A stretch of 64,000 bases of DNA from JANWHQ01 sp963775275 (GCA_963775275.1 CAVZII010000005.1:434001-498000), one strand, 5' to 3'; positions 18,383-27,203 are shown, numbered from the stretch's first letter. Notes: generated by a model not told the origin, from the sequence alone. Numbers and translations: made by a program.

Positions 18383-19417
18383 CTACTCGCCCTCTTCCTC
18401 TTCGTAGCCGACCAGTGCAAGGGCCCGGGCGCGCAGGCCGTTCAGCTCGGCCCATCGCGCCAGCGCCTCCTCGCGGCCGTGGGTGATCCAGAGCTCGCCC
18501 GGCCGAAGCTCGGCGGCCGTGGCGGTCAGCTCGTCCCAGTCGGCGTGGTCGGAGACCACGAGCGGCAGCTCGACGCCGCGCTGGCGCGCCCTGGCCCGAA
18601 CACGCATCCAGCCCGAGGCGAAGCAGGCGGCGGGGTCCGGAAAGCGTCGGGTCCAGCGGTCCGCCAGCGCCGAGGGCGGCGCGAGGATGATGGCGCCGGC
18701 GAAGTCGCGCGCGCCATCGTCGGTGGCCGGCTCCAGCGGCCCAAGCTCGATCCCATGGGCCTGGTAGAGCTCGTTCAGTCGCGCCAGCGCGCCGTGCACG
18801 TGGATCGGCTTGTCCCAGCCCGCCTCACGCAGCAGGCAGATCATCCGCTGGGCCTTGCCGAGGGTGTAGGCGCCGACGATGTGGCAGCGCTCGGGGAACT
18901 GCCGGACCGAGTGCAGGAGCCTTGCGATCTCCTCGCCGTCGGGCGGAAAGCAGAAGACCGGCAGGCCGAAGGTGGCCTCGGTGATGAAGACGTCGCATGG
19001 GACCGGCTCGAAGGGGACGCAGGTCGGGTCGCGCCGGCGCTTGTAGTCGCCCGAGACCACCATGGTCAGGCCCTTGCTGCGCACGACAACCTGGGCCGAG
19101 CCGAGGACATGGCCCGCCGGCGCGAGGCTCACCTCCACCCCGTCGCGCACCAGCCGCTCGCCAAAGGCGGCCGCCTCCGCCTGCCGGCAGAAGCCGTCGC
19201 CGTAGCGCGCGCGCATGATCGCCAGGGTCTCGGCGGTCGCGACGACCGTCCCGTGCCCTGCGCGGGCGTGGTCGGCGTGGCCATGAGTGATCACGGCGCG
19301 GTCCACCGCCCGGACCGGGTCGACGTAGAAGTCCCCCGGCGCGCAGTAGAGGCCTTCGGGCCTCGGGCGCAGAACCTGCTCGGGCTTCAAGCGCTCGTCT
19401 CCTCTCCTGGGATTCAT
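18383..19417 (-). CDS. ligase-associated DNA exonuclease (metallo-beta-lactamase / beta-CASP fold)
   Basis: 344 residues. The metal-binding HxHxDH motif is in VITHGHADHARAGHG; further LAPAGHVLGSAQV, VVSGDYKRRRDPTCVPFEPV, ITEATFGLPVF and the late VVSDHADWDEL are those of the exonuclease commonly encoded with an ATP-dependent DNA ligase. No ligase gene is in this window. The start is set at ATG 19417 (MNPRRGDERLKPEQV): longer in-frame starts would run into the divergent thioesterase gene at 19464. The 46-base gap must hold both promoters. Confidence 0.88.
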   Translation of the reverse strand: MNPRRGDERLKPEQVLRPRPEGLYCAPGDFYVDPVRAVDRAVITHGHADHARAGHGTVVATAETLAIMRARYGDGFCRQAEAAAFGERLVRDGVEVSLAPAGHVLGSAQVVVRSKGLTMVVSGDYKRRRDPTCVPFEPVPCDVFITEATFGLPVFCFPPDGEEIARLLHSVRQFPERCHIVGAYTLGKAQRMICLLREAGWDKPIHVHGALARLNELYQAHGIELGPLEPATDDGARDFAGAIILAPPSALADRWTRRFPDPAACFASGWMRVRARARQRGVELPLVVSDHADWDELTATAAELRPGELWITHGREEALARWAELNGLRARALALVGYEEEEGE

Positions 19418-19463
19418 CCTAGCGCCTTTCGCGACGCGGCAAGGTCGATATGGTGGGCCCGTC

Positions 19464-19943
19464 ATGGTCACCGCCGACTCACCGAGCTTCCATCCGCTGG
19501 CCGCGCGCCTGCGCGTCTCGCCACAGAGCCAGGCCCTGGGCCTGGAGCTGGTGGCGACCGAGCCTGAGGTCGTGCTCAAGGTGCCCTATCGCGAGGACCT
19601 CGTGGGCGAGCCGGCCACCGGCGTGATCGCCGGCGGCGTCGTCACCACCCTATTGGACCTAGCCTGCGGCTGGGCGACGGCGCTGGCGCTGGACGAGCCC
19701 ACCTCGTTCGCCACGCTCGATCTTCGGATCGACTACATGCGGCCGGCCGAACCGGGCCGCGACCTCTTGGCCAGCGCCCACTGCTACAAGCTGACCCGCT
19801 CCGTGGCGTTCCTGAGGGCCGTCGCCTACGACGCCGATCCCTCCGATCCCGTGGCTGCGGCCCAGGCGGCCTTCATGCTGGACTCCAACGCCGGACGCGG
19901 GCCGGGCGCGAACCTCGATCCGCCCAGGCCGAAAGGGGCCTGA
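19464..19943 (+). CDS. PaaI-family hotdog thioesterase
   Basis: 159 residues. Hotdog fold with GVIAGGVVTTLLDLACGWA (central helix) and ATLDLRIDYMRPAEPGRDLLA, the PaaI/4HBT pattern. Likely acyl-CoA thioesterase of unknown substrate. Four bases before a second paralogous thioesterase, so the pair forms an operon and may work as a heterodimer or on related substrates (inference). Confidence 0.85.
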   Translation: MVTADSPSFHPLAARLRVSPQSQALGLELVATEPEVVLKVPYREDLVGEPATGVIAGGVVTTLLDLACGWATALALDEPTSFATLDLRIDYMRPAEPGRDLLASAHCYKLTRSVAFLRAVAYDADPSDPVAAAQAAFMLDSNAGRGPGANLDPPRPKGA

Positions 19944-19947
19944 CGCC

Positions 19948-20370
19948 GTGGCCGCGACCCAGGACGAGCTCGACGCCATCGTCGGCGCCATCCCCTATGC
20001 GCGGTTCCTTGGCGTGCGCATGGAACTGCACGGCGACGAGATGACCGGCGTGCTGCCCTTCTCCGAGCACCTGATCGGCAACCCGACCCTGCCCGCCCTG
20101 CACGGGGGCGTGATCGGCGCGTTCCTTGAGATGACGGCGCTGCTGCAGCTTTCCATCGTCGAGAGCCTGCTGCGCCAGCCGAGGCCGGTGGACGTGTCGG
20201 TCGACTATCTCAGGTCCGGTCGGCCCGCGGACACCTACGCCCGGGCCCTGATCAAGAAGGTCGGCCGGCGTATCGCGAACGTCCAGGTCGAGGCCTGGCA
20301 GGAGACCCGCGCCGCGCCCATCGCCGCCCTGCACGGCCACTTCCTGCTCACGCCCAAAGTTGACGGCTAA
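19948..20370 (+). CDS. PaaI-family hotdog thioesterase, second copy
   Basis: 140 residues, GTG start after AAAGGGG. Conserved LPALHGGVIGAFLEMTALLQL and PVDVSVDYLRSGRPADTYA mark the hotdog helix and sheet; the His in the HGG motif is retained, unlike the first copy, where the equivalent position reads IAGG. The two proteins are clearly diverged, so this is an old duplication. A hairpin (GCGGCCC-CGCC-GGGCCGC, about 20400-20418) follows the stop. Confidence 0.85.
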   Translation: MAATQDELDAIVGAIPYARFLGVRMELHGDEMTGVLPFSEHLIGNPTLPALHGGVIGAFLEMTALLQLSIVESLLRQPRPVDVSVDYLRSGRPADTYARALIKKVGRRIANVQVEAWQETRAAPIAALHGHFLLTPKVDG

Positions 20371-20434
20371 AGCAACCGTCGCCTCACGTGGATATGACTG
20401 CGGCCCCGCCGGGCCGCACGCCGAACATGAACGG

Positions 20435-20486
20435 CGCGTAATATATGTCTAAACTTTTATTTATTTAAATCTACGTCATGACGTGG
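20435..20486. promoter_or_regulatory. AT-rich upstream region with 12-bp palindrome before urcA
   Basis: A very A/T-rich patch (20440-20472) is unusual in this genome and is followed by the perfect palindrome ACGTCATGACGT at 20473-20484, about 90 bases before the urcA start. Position and symmetry fit a promoter with an operator; no regulator is identified. Confidence 0.4.
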
Positions 20487-20570
20487 ACTTAACGTGTATT
20501 CGATGAGCCACTTCTGTATCTCCAAATCACACCGAGTTCACCCGAACCCCCTGGAGGAGGAGATTTCAAA

Positions 20571-20882
20571 ATGATGATGAGCATCGTCAACAAGACCGCG
20601 ATTGCCGCCACCCTCGGCCTGGCCGCGCTGCCCTGGATCGCCCTGAGCGTCGCGCACGCCCAGCCGGCCACCGTCCAGATCTCGGACCTGACACAGGGCA
20701 CGCCCGCCCAGGTCGAGACCTTCAACCGCCGGGTCGATCAGGCCGCCAACCAGCTGTGCGCCGGCCGCGCCGATCCGCGCAACCTCGAGCAGACCGCGGC
20801 CTGCAAGGCGGCCGTGCACGAGGAAGCCGACGCGAAGTTCGCGGAAGCCAAGTCCGGCTCCATGGCGGTCGCCAGCCGCTGA
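20571..20882 (+). CDS. UrcA family protein
   Basis: 103 residues with a signal peptide ending near AHAQP. The mature part has ISDLTQGTPAQVETFNRRVD and the two conserved cysteines in QLCAGRADP and TAACKAAV, matching the UrcA family of small secreted alphaproteobacterial proteins of unknown function. A strong ribosome site GGAGGAGG precedes the ATG; the two-residue-shorter start at the next ATG is possible. Monocistronic, with a terminator at 20937. Confidence 0.85.
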   Translation: MMMSIVNKTAIAATLGLAALPWIALSVAHAQPATVQISDLTQGTPAQVETFNRRVDQAANQLCAGRADPRNLEQTAACKAAVHEEADAKFAEAKSGSMAVASR

Positions 20883-20936
20883 TGACAGCCGGGTTGGGCG
20901 GGCGGCCTATCCCAGCCCCCAAACCGCCGCCCGCCA

Positions 20937-20971
20937 GAAGGCCGGTCGTCCCTCCGGACGGCCGGCCTTTT
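20937..20971 (+). terminator. Rho-independent terminator
   Basis: AAGGCCGG(T)CGTCC pairs with GGACGGCCGGCCTT around a CTCC loop and is followed by T residues. It ends the urcA transcript. Confidence 0.85.
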
Positions 20972-21097
20972 CATGTGCGCCCTGCGGAGGTTTCATTTGC
21001 CGTCCGGCGACGGAGGCGGAAAGTTGAGGCCGCGCAAGACCGGGCCGGGCCAAGCCGGCTAGACAACGGACGTCGGGCGGGAACGCGGAGAAGATCG

Positions 21098-21946
21098 ATG
21101 TCGGACCTGAAGACCGGGCCGAGGGCCCGGACCCGGGCCGTGCCGGGCCAGATCAACTACCTCGCGCCCATGACCGAGCGGCCGCGCTACTATGCCAACG
21201 ACCACTCCCGCGACGTGCTGAAGCTCGATCCCCGGACGGTGGAGATCGAGGACGCCCGCACCCGCGAGGTTCCGCCCGAGCTGGACATCGACGGTTTCTG
21301 CCTGGTCCCGCACAAGAGCGCGGTGACGAGCTTCCGCAACGCCGAGGAGGTCGCGCGCATCCACCCGGCCGAGATCGAGCGCCTGCTGAGGGACGTCACC
21401 GGCGCTGACGCGGTGGTGGTGAGCGGCGGCGGCGGCGTTCTGCGGTTCGGCGAGCGCTCGCCCGAATCGGGCAAGCACAACAACTCCTATCCGGCGCGCT
21501 TCATCCACATCGACATCTCCGACGCGACGGCGGTCCAGTTCGCCGAGCGCTCCCGGCCCAAGGACGATCCGCGGCATGTGCGCCGCTGGGCGCACTACAA
21601 CGTCTGGCGCGTGATCTCGCCGCCGCCCCAGGACGTGCCGCTGGCGGTCTGCGCGTCCCCGACCCTCAGGCCCGAGGACCTTGTCGAGGCCGACGCCATC
21701 TTCGACGTGACCGACGGGCCGGAGTGGTCGTTCGAGGGCTGGCTCGTGCGCTACAGCCCCCGCCACCAGTGGTGCTACTTCTCGAACATGACCCGCGACG
21801 AGGCGCTGGTCTTCAAGACCAACGACTCCGATCCGTCCAAGGCGCACAACGTGCCGCACTCCGCCTTCGACGACCCGTCATGTCCGCCCGACGCGGAGCC
21901 GCGCGCATCGATCGAGATGCGCGCGATCGCCTACTGGTTCGATTGA
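21098..21946 (+). CDS. CmcJ/NvfI-like oxidoreductase
   Basis: 282 residues. The C-terminal half is conserved with the 7-alpha-cephem-methoxylase P8 / CmcJ and fungal NvfI family: HIDISDATAVQF, VRRWAHYNVWRVISPPPQDV, WCYFSNMTRDEALVFKTNDSD and AHNVPHSAFDDPSCP, the last two carrying the family's conserved K and H. Members are proposed non-haem-iron-type oxidoreductases or hydroxylases, often near secondary metabolism; here it stands alone. The ATG at 21098 has GGAG eight bases upstream. A longer frame from 20756 overlaps urcA and is rejected. Confidence 0.75.
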   Translation: MSDLKTGPRARTRAVPGQINYLAPMTERPRYYANDHSRDVLKLDPRTVEIEDARTREVPPELDIDGFCLVPHKSAVTSFRNAEEVARIHPAEIERLLRDVTGADAVVVSGGGGVLRFGERSPESGKHNNSYPARFIHIDISDATAVQFAERSRPKDDPRHVRRWAHYNVWRVISPPPQDVPLAVCASPTLRPEDLVEADAIFDVTDGPEWSFEGWLVRYSPRHQWCYFSNMTRDEALVFKTNDSDPSKAHNVPHSAFDDPSCPPDAEPRASIEMRAIAYWFD

Positions 21947-21959
21947 GCCGTCCGTACGG

Positions 21960-22511
21960 TCAGCCTGCGGCCGCGGCCGATGCCGACGGGCGCAGGAAGA
22001 CGCCGATGGCGTCCTGGACTTCCTCCGGACCGTCGAGGATGCGCACGCCGTCGTCGATCAGCACGCCCGCCGGCGGGCTCGCCGGCGCCTCGTAGCCAAG
22101 CGCCTCGACCGCCTGGGCGACGCCCTCGCCGAAGGCCATGACCGGCAGTCCCTGATCGCGCGCGGTCTTGACCAGGTCGTGGAGGCCTTCCAGTTCCCCG
22201 GCCGCACCGGTTCCGCCCGGCACGACGACCCCAGCCAGGCGTCCGCACTTCAGGTCGGCGGCATCGGCGGTCGGCAGGATCGAGACCTCGCCATCCCGTA
22301 CGCCCTGGGTGTCGCCCGGCCCGCGGCAGCTCATGGGGGCCAGGGCCACGCCGCGGTCCATGAACATGGCCTGGACGTCCCGGATGGGACCGAAGTGCAT
22401 GCCCTGCCGCAGGATGATCCCCGCCCGGGCGGTGATCGTGGCGCGCCTTGGCGCGCGGCCATGCCCAGCGGGGCGGGAGCTGGCGGCGGAGCGGCGATGC
22501 GGATAGGGCAA
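21960..22511 (-). CDS. DJ-1/PfpI-like protein lacking the usual nucleophile
   Basis: 183 residues. The fold pattern (AGIILRQGMHFGPIRDV, RLAGVVVPGGTGAAGEL, ARDQGLPVMAFGEGVAQAV, ILDGPEEVQDAIGVFL) follows the DJ-1/PfpI superfamily, but where active members have a Cys-His (or Cys-Glu) elbow after the AI/MAF strand this protein reads FGEGVA, with no cysteine. It is probably not a protease or glyoxalase. The start is TTG at 22509-22511, supported by AAGGAGG eight bases upstream; the first ~28 residues are Arg/Ala-rich. Confidence 0.65.
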   Translation of the reverse strand: MPYPHRRSAASSRPAGHGRAPRRATITARAGIILRQGMHFGPIRDVQAMFMDRGVALAPMSCRGPGDTQGVRDGEVSILPTADAADLKCGRLAGVVVPGGTGAAGELEGLHDLVKTARDQGLPVMAFGEGVAQAVEALGYEAPASPPAGVLIDDGVRILDGPEEVQDAIGVFLRPSASAAAAG

Positions 22512-22755
22512 GTCTTGAGCCTCCTTGGATGAGTGTCCGGACGCCGACGCAATGCAGTTTCGGCGCAGAAGCCATGACTGGCCTGCGCACGCAAACGTCT
22601 TTCCGTCCTTGAGCGAGTCGCAATATAGGGCGGCGCGTCGGCGCGATCAAGGCGCACGCCGATCTACAAATGTCGGTCAGCCATAATTCTCAATCGGGTC
22701 AGGATAATACTATCTCTATGGCCGTCTAAACAGGATCAATGCCCTTCCCATCAAC

Positions 22756-23775
22756 CTAGCCGGGCTCGGCGTCAGGCTTGTCCTGGGCACGCGGCGGGTC
22801 CTCCTCGTGCGGCGCGCGAAGGTCCTCCGCCGCATCGTTCCTCGAAGCCTCCCTGGCGGCGGGCGGCGTCTCGGGCTTGGCGGGCCGGAGCCCCAGCGCC
22901 TGGAAGGCGGCTTCGCCTTCGGCGCCGAACACACTGCGCAGGCGAAGGTCCAGCTGAGGGAAGGGAATCTCCAGGCCCTCGCGGCGCAGGGCGTCCTCGA
23001 TGGCCCAGGTGTAGGCCGCCTGCATCGCCGACGGACGCTTGACTGCCTCCACGGTCGGCCAGACCACCAGCTCGAAGTTCAGCGAGGAGTCGCCAAATCC
23101 CACCAGCCAGACCTGGTTCCGGCGCGCGGGCGTGTCGGGCAGGGTGTAGTCCACGGCGCGCGCGGCCTCGAGCACCGCGGTGCGCACCTTCTCCTTGTCC
23201 ACGCCGTAGGCCACTGAGAACGGAATGTGCACCCGCCGCGTCAGCCCGCCGAGGGTCCAGTTGACGATCTGGTCCTCCACAAGCTTGGAGTTGGGCAAGA
23301 GGATGTCGACGTTGTCGGTGGTGCGGATGCGCGTCGCTCGCGGGCCGATCTCGTTGACGATGCCCCGCACCCCGCTCGGCAGCTCGATGAAGTCGCCGAT
23401 GTTGATCACCCGGTCGAAGATCAGCACCAGCCCCGAGACGAACTCCTTGACCACGCCCTGCAGCCCGAGCCCGACGCCGACGCCGATGGCGCCGGCGAAT
23501 ACCGCGATCGAGGTCAGGTTGATGCCCAGGGTGGACAGGCTGAGCATCACCCCGGCCAGGACCAGGCCGTAGGTCGCCAGCTTCTCGACGATGTACAGCG
23601 ACGCCATCGTCCCGTGCGACCGGTCACGCAGGCGTCGCAGCGCCCCCCCGACGATGCGGGCCAGCAGGATTGTCGCCGTCAGGGCCGCCAGCGCCGCCAG
23701 GAGGCCGCCGAGGGTGATGTGATCGCGGCCGAGGCTCACGATCTCGAAGGAGGACAGGGTCCTGATGATCTCCAT
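22756..23775 (-). CDS. small-conductance mechanosensitive channel (MscS family)
   Basis: 339 residues. Three N-terminal membrane helices, then the pore-lining and beta-domain signature AIGVGVGLGLQGVVKEFVSG, DRVINIGDFIELPSGVRG, RTTDNVDILLPNSKLVEDQIVN. The C-terminal alpha/beta part is followed by a ~60-residue charged tail rich in Pro/Glu/Asp. Opens under membrane tension to release solutes on hypo-osmotic shock. Divergent from lysK; the 175-base gap carries a partial CTAG-type hairpin. Confidence 0.92.
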   Translation of the reverse strand: MEIIRTLSSFEIVSLGRDHITLGGLLAALAALTATILLARIVGGALRRLRDRSHGTMASLYIVEKLATYGLVLAGVMLSLSTLGINLTSIAVFAGAIGVGVGLGLQGVVKEFVSGLVLIFDRVINIGDFIELPSGVRGIVNEIGPRATRIRTTDNVDILLPNSKLVEDQIVNWTLGGLTRRVHIPFSVAYGVDKEKVRTAVLEAARAVDYTLPDTPARRNQVWLVGFGDSSLNFELVVWPTVEAVKRPSAMQAAYTWAIEDALRREGLEIPFPQLDLRLRSVFGAEGEAAFQALGLRPAKPETPPAAREASRNDAAEDLRAPHEEDPPRAQDKPDAEPG

Positions 23776-23852
23776 GGATCTCCGGTTCCCACGTTGGCGC
23801 CAGCCTTGTGAGGTGAATTTGCCGTTCGTCCCCCGCTCAGGGCGGCCTCGGC

Positions 23853-23879
23853 GACGAACGTCGGAGTCCGGACACTAGC
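23853..23879. repeat. one-sided remnant of a CTAG hairpin element
   Basis: GACGAACGTCGGAGTCCGGACACTAG matches one arm of the hairpin at 55409-55483; the opposite arm is only hinted at by GTTCGTC at 23824-23830. It sits in the shared upstream region of mscS and lysK. Confidence 0.55.
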
Positions 23880-23950
23880 CTCTGGCGCAAACAACAGCCA
23901 ACAGCGGCCGCCCGTTGCGGGCGGGGGCCGGCTCCTGTAGGGCCTGCCGC

Positions 23951-25642
23951 ATGTTCCAGGGGCTTTCCCATCTGGCGCTCCAGGCCAAGGCCTGGCCGTT
24001 CGAGCAGGCGCGCGCCGTGGTCGCGCGGATCCTGCGCCTGCGCCTTTCCGACGCCGAGCGCGACCTGGCCTCCGGCCTGATCAACGCCGGCAAGGCCGAC
24101 GAGGCCGCCGCGACGCTGGAGGCGCTGCGCCGTCCGGTGATCTTCGAGACCGGTTACGGCCCCTCGGGGCTGCCGCACATCGGCACCTTCAACGAGGTCT
24201 GCCGTACGACCATGGTCCGCAACGCCTTCCGCGCATTGACCGGGAACGCGATACCGACGCGGCTGATATCGTTTTCGGATGACATGGACGGGATGCGCAA
24301 GCTGCCGCCCAATGTGCCGAACCATGAGGTGCTGGCGCCGTATCTTCACCAGCCGCTGACCTCGGCGCCGGACCCGTTCGGGGAGCATTCCAGCTTCGCG
24401 GCGCACAACAATGCGCGGCTGCGCGCCTTCCTGGACGCCTCCGGCTTCGACTACGAGTTCATGTCGTCCACGGAGTGCTACCGCTCCGGCCGGTTCGACG
24501 AGACGCTGCTGCGTGCGCTGGAGCGCTTCGACGACATCCAGGCCATGATGCTGCCCACCCTCGGCCCCGAGCGGCGCGAGACCTACTCCTGCTTCCTGCC
24601 GATCAGCCCCAGGACCAACCGCGTGCTGCAGGTCCCCACCCTGGAGCGCCACCCCGGCCGGGGCACGATCGTCTTCCGCGACGAGGACGGCGAGCTGGTC
24701 GAGACGCCGGTCACCGGCGGGGCGGTCAAGCTGCAGTGGAAGCCGGACTGGGCCATGCGCTGGACCGCGCTCGGGATCGACTACGAGATGTCGGGCAAGG
24801 ACCTGATCGACTCGGTCAAGGTCTCCAGCCGCATCTGCAGGATCCTCGGCGGCGAGCCCCCGGACGGGTTCAACTACGAGCTCTTCCTGGACGACAAGGG
24901 CGAGCGCATCTCCAAGACCCGGGGCAATGGCCTCTCCATGGAGGAGTGGCTGCGCTACGGCGCCCCCGAGAGCCTGGCCTACTACATCTTCGGCTCGCCG
25001 CGCTCGGCCAAGAAGCTCTACTTCGACGTCATCCCCAAGGCGGCGGACGAGTACCTGCAGCAGCTGGACGCCTACAACCGCGCCCGCGCCGCCCAGGCCA
25101 ACGCGCCGCAGCTCGACAACCCGGTCTGGCACGTCCACCAGGGCGCCCCGCCCGAGCAGGGCTCGCCGGTGTCGTTCAGCCTGCTGCTGAACCTGGTCTC
25201 GGCGGCCAACGCCCACTCCAAGGAGATCCTCTGGGGGTTCCTCTCGCGCTACCTGCCCGGCGCGAGCCCCGCCAGCGAGCCGCTGCTCGACCATCTGGCC
25301 GGCTATGCGCTGCACTACTACGAGGACTTCGTCGCGCCCAACAAGCGCTTCCGCGCGCCCGACGCCCTGGAGCGGGCGGCGATGGAGGACCTGGCGATCA
25401 GGCTCCGGGACCTGCCGGCCGGCTGCGCCGACGCCGAGGCCATCCAGAGCGAGGTCTACGCCGCGGGCAAGGACGCCGGGTTCGAGCCCCTGCGCGCCTG
25501 GTTCCAGGGGCTCTACGAGGTGCTGCTGGGCCAGAGCCAGGGCCCGCGCTTCGGCTCCTTCGTGGCCATCTTCGGGGTCGAGGAGACCATCGCCCTGATC
25601 GAGAAGGCGCTCTCGGGCGAGAGCCTGACGGCCGCGCTCTGA
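23951..25642 (+). CDS. lysK: class I lysyl-tRNA synthetase
   Basis: 563 residues. Class I synthetase with the HIGH-type motif in GYGPSGLPHIGTFNEV and the KMSKS-type motif in KGERISKTRGNGLS; between them DDMDGMRKLPPNVP and GKDLIDSV. This is the archaeal-type LysRS-1 that replaces the class II enzyme in many alphaproteobacteria; no class II lysS is visible in the window. Start ATG at 23951 (MFQGLSHLALQAKAWPFEQA). The acetyltransferase gene follows after two bases. Confidence 0.95.
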   Translation: MFQGLSHLALQAKAWPFEQARAVVARILRLRLSDAERDLASGLINAGKADEAAATLEALRRPVIFETGYGPSGLPHIGTFNEVCRTTMVRNAFRALTGNAIPTRLISFSDDMDGMRKLPPNVPNHEVLAPYLHQPLTSAPDPFGEHSSFAAHNNARLRAFLDASGFDYEFMSSTECYRSGRFDETLLRALERFDDIQAMMLPTLGPERRETYSCFLPISPRTNRVLQVPTLERHPGRGTIVFRDEDGELVETPVTGGAVKLQWKPDWAMRWTALGIDYEMSGKDLIDSVKVSSRICRILGGEPPDGFNYELFLDDKGERISKTRGNGLSMEEWLRYGAPESLAYYIFGSPRSAKKLYFDVIPKAADEYLQQLDAYNRARAAQANAPQLDNPVWHVHQGAPPEQGSPVSFSLLLNLVSAANAHSKEILWGFLSRYLPGASPASEPLLDHLAGYALHYYEDFVAPNKRFRAPDALERAAMEDLAIRLRDLPAGCADAEAIQSEVYAAGKDAGFEPLRAWFQGLYEVLLGQSQGPRFGSFVAIFGVEETIALIEKALSGESLTAAL

Positions 25643-25644
25643 GC

Positions 25645-26172
25645 TTGGCCGGCGCCGGCGTCACGATCGAGACGCTGGACGCCGCTGCGGCCCGCGCCGC
25701 CGTCCCCGGGCTCGGCGAGGTCCTGGCCGACTGCGTCGCCGGCGGGGCGTCGGTCAGCTTCATGCACCCGTTCGGCCAGGCCGACGCGGAGGCCTTCTTT
25801 CGGCAAGGTGGCGGCCAGGTCGCAGCGGGAGAGACGGTGCTGCTGGCCGCGCGGCAGGACGGGCGGATCGTCGGGACGGTCCAGCTGGGCCTCGACACCC
25901 CGCCCAACCAGCCCCACCGGGCGGACGTGAAGAAGATGCTGGTGCGCCGGGACGCCCGCGGCCGGGGCGTGGGGGCGGCGCTCCTGGCCGCGGTGGAGGC
26001 CGCCGCGGCCCGGCGGGGGCGGACCCTGCTGGTGCTCGACACCGTCGAGGGCGCCGCCGGCGAGCGGCTCTACGCCCGCGGCGGCTGGACCCGGGTGGGG
26101 ACCATCCCCGACTACGCCTTCCTGCCCGAGGGCGGCCTTTGCGCCACGGTGGTCTTCTACAAGCGGGTCTGA
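25645..26172 (+). CDS. GNAT family N-acetyltransferase
   Basis: 175 residues. TTG start at 25645, immediately after the lysK stop, suggests translational coupling. The acetyl-CoA-binding motif A is VKKMLVRRDARGRGVGAALL (R-x-x-G-x-G/A), followed by LLVLDTVEGAAGERLYARGGW. Substrate unknown. A repeat element begins five bases after the stop. Confidence 0.85.
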   Translation: MAGAGVTIETLDAAAARAAVPGLGEVLADCVAGGASVSFMHPFGQADAEAFFRQGGGQVAAGETVLLAARQDGRIVGTVQLGLDTPPNQPHRADVKKMLVRRDARGRGVGAALLAAVEAAAARRGRTLLVLDTVEGAAGERLYARGGWTRVGTIPDYAFLPEGGLCATVVFYKRV

Positions 26173-26176
26173 CGCG

Positions 26177-26363
26177 CCTCTCCCCCTGGAGGGGGGAGAG
26201 GTTGGGAGAGGGGGTGGAGACGGTTCGGGACTTGGCGTCGGCGGGTGAAGACGGCTGCTGCGCCGGGGACGCAGGGGAGTTTGCAGGATCGACGATCAGG
26301 CCCAGCGGCGCGGAGGGGGCGCCACCCCCTCCCCCGACCCCTCCCCCCTCCAGGGAGAGGGGC
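26177..26363. repeat. pyrimidine/purine-biased inverted-repeat element (P family), copy 1
   Basis: Left end CTCTCCCCCTGGAGGGGGGA then GAGAGGGGGTGG; right end CACCCCCTCCCCCGACCCC with a second CTCCAGGGAGAGGGG hairpin. The two ends are inverted relative to each other around ~100 bases of variable middle. The same element recurs at 26961, 31699, 56031 and 61619, plus half copies. Confidence 0.8.
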
Positions 26364-26420
26364 AAGAAGGGCACGCTCCTCTCCCCGATAGGGGTGGGAG
26401 ACGGCGCGGCGGGCCTGCCG

Positions 26421-26855
26421 TCAGCTGACGGCGACCAGGACGGCGCCGGCGCCGACCAGGGCGAGGCCGAGCCAGCCGCGGGCGGAGAGCTTCTCGCCCA
26501 GGAAGACCGCGGCGAAGACCGCGACCAGCACCACGCTCAGCTTGTCCACCGGCGCGACCTTGGCCGCCTCGCCGAGCTTGAGCGCGCGGAAGTAGCACAG
26601 CCACGATGCGCCGGTGGCCAGGCCCGACAGGGTCAGGAACAGCCAGGTGCGGCCGGGCACGCTCGGCAGGGGCTGGAACTGGCCCGTCGCCCAGACGATC
26701 GCCGCGGTGACCACGAGGATCACGCAGGTGCGGATCAGGGTGGCGAAGTCCGAGCTGATCGCCTGCACCCCGACCTTGGCGAAGATCGCGGTCAGGGCCG
26801 CGAAGGCCGCCGACCCGAACGCCCAGAGCTGCCAGCTGGCCAATAGCTTGTGCAT
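26421..26855 (-). CDS. EamA/DMT family half-size transporter
   Basis: 144 residues, five membrane helices, a single EamA repeat: AFGSAAFAALTAIFAKVGVQ, LSGLATGASWLCYFRALKLG, VAPVDKLSVVLVAVFAAVFLGE and GAGAVLVAV. Single-repeat members (COG2510 type) are thought to dimerise to make a full drug/metabolite transporter. Substrate unknown. Flanked on both sides by P-family repeat elements. Confidence 0.85.
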   Translation of the reverse strand: MHKLLASWQLWAFGSAAFAALTAIFAKVGVQAISSDFATLIRTCVILVVTAAIVWATGQFQPLPSVPGRTWLFLTLSGLATGASWLCYFRALKLGEAAKVAPVDKLSVVLVAVFAAVFLGEKLSARGWLGLALVGAGAVLVAVS

Positions 26856-26960
26856 GTCGAGGTCTCCTGCGGCGACGCGGCGAGGTTAGGGGGAGTTCTC
26901 GGCGAGGGCGTGCTGGAAACCGGCGGCGCTCCTCTTGCGGAGAGGCGAGAAGGAAACGGC

Positions 26961-27143
26961 TCCTCTCCCCCTGGAGGGGGGAGAGGCCGGGAGAGGGGGT
27001 GGCGGCGGTCGGGCCGGGCGCTGAGTGGGACGATCGAGGGGAGGTCGGCGGGCGTTGCGAAGCGGCGAACTGAGCCCCGGCGCAGCTTCGCCGAGAGGGC
27101 GTCACCCCCTCCCCCGACCCCTCCCCCCTACCAGGTGGAGGGG
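26961..27143. repeat. P-family inverted-repeat element, copy 2
   Basis: Same ends and spacing as copy 1; the right end is altered to CTACCAGGTGGAGGGG. Together with 26177 it brackets the EamA gene. Confidence 0.8.
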
Positions 27144-27203
27144 CGAAAGGGGGGCGGGGCGTTGCCGCGGGGAAATGCCGAGGCCATGAAGGAAACAAGG
27201 AAA

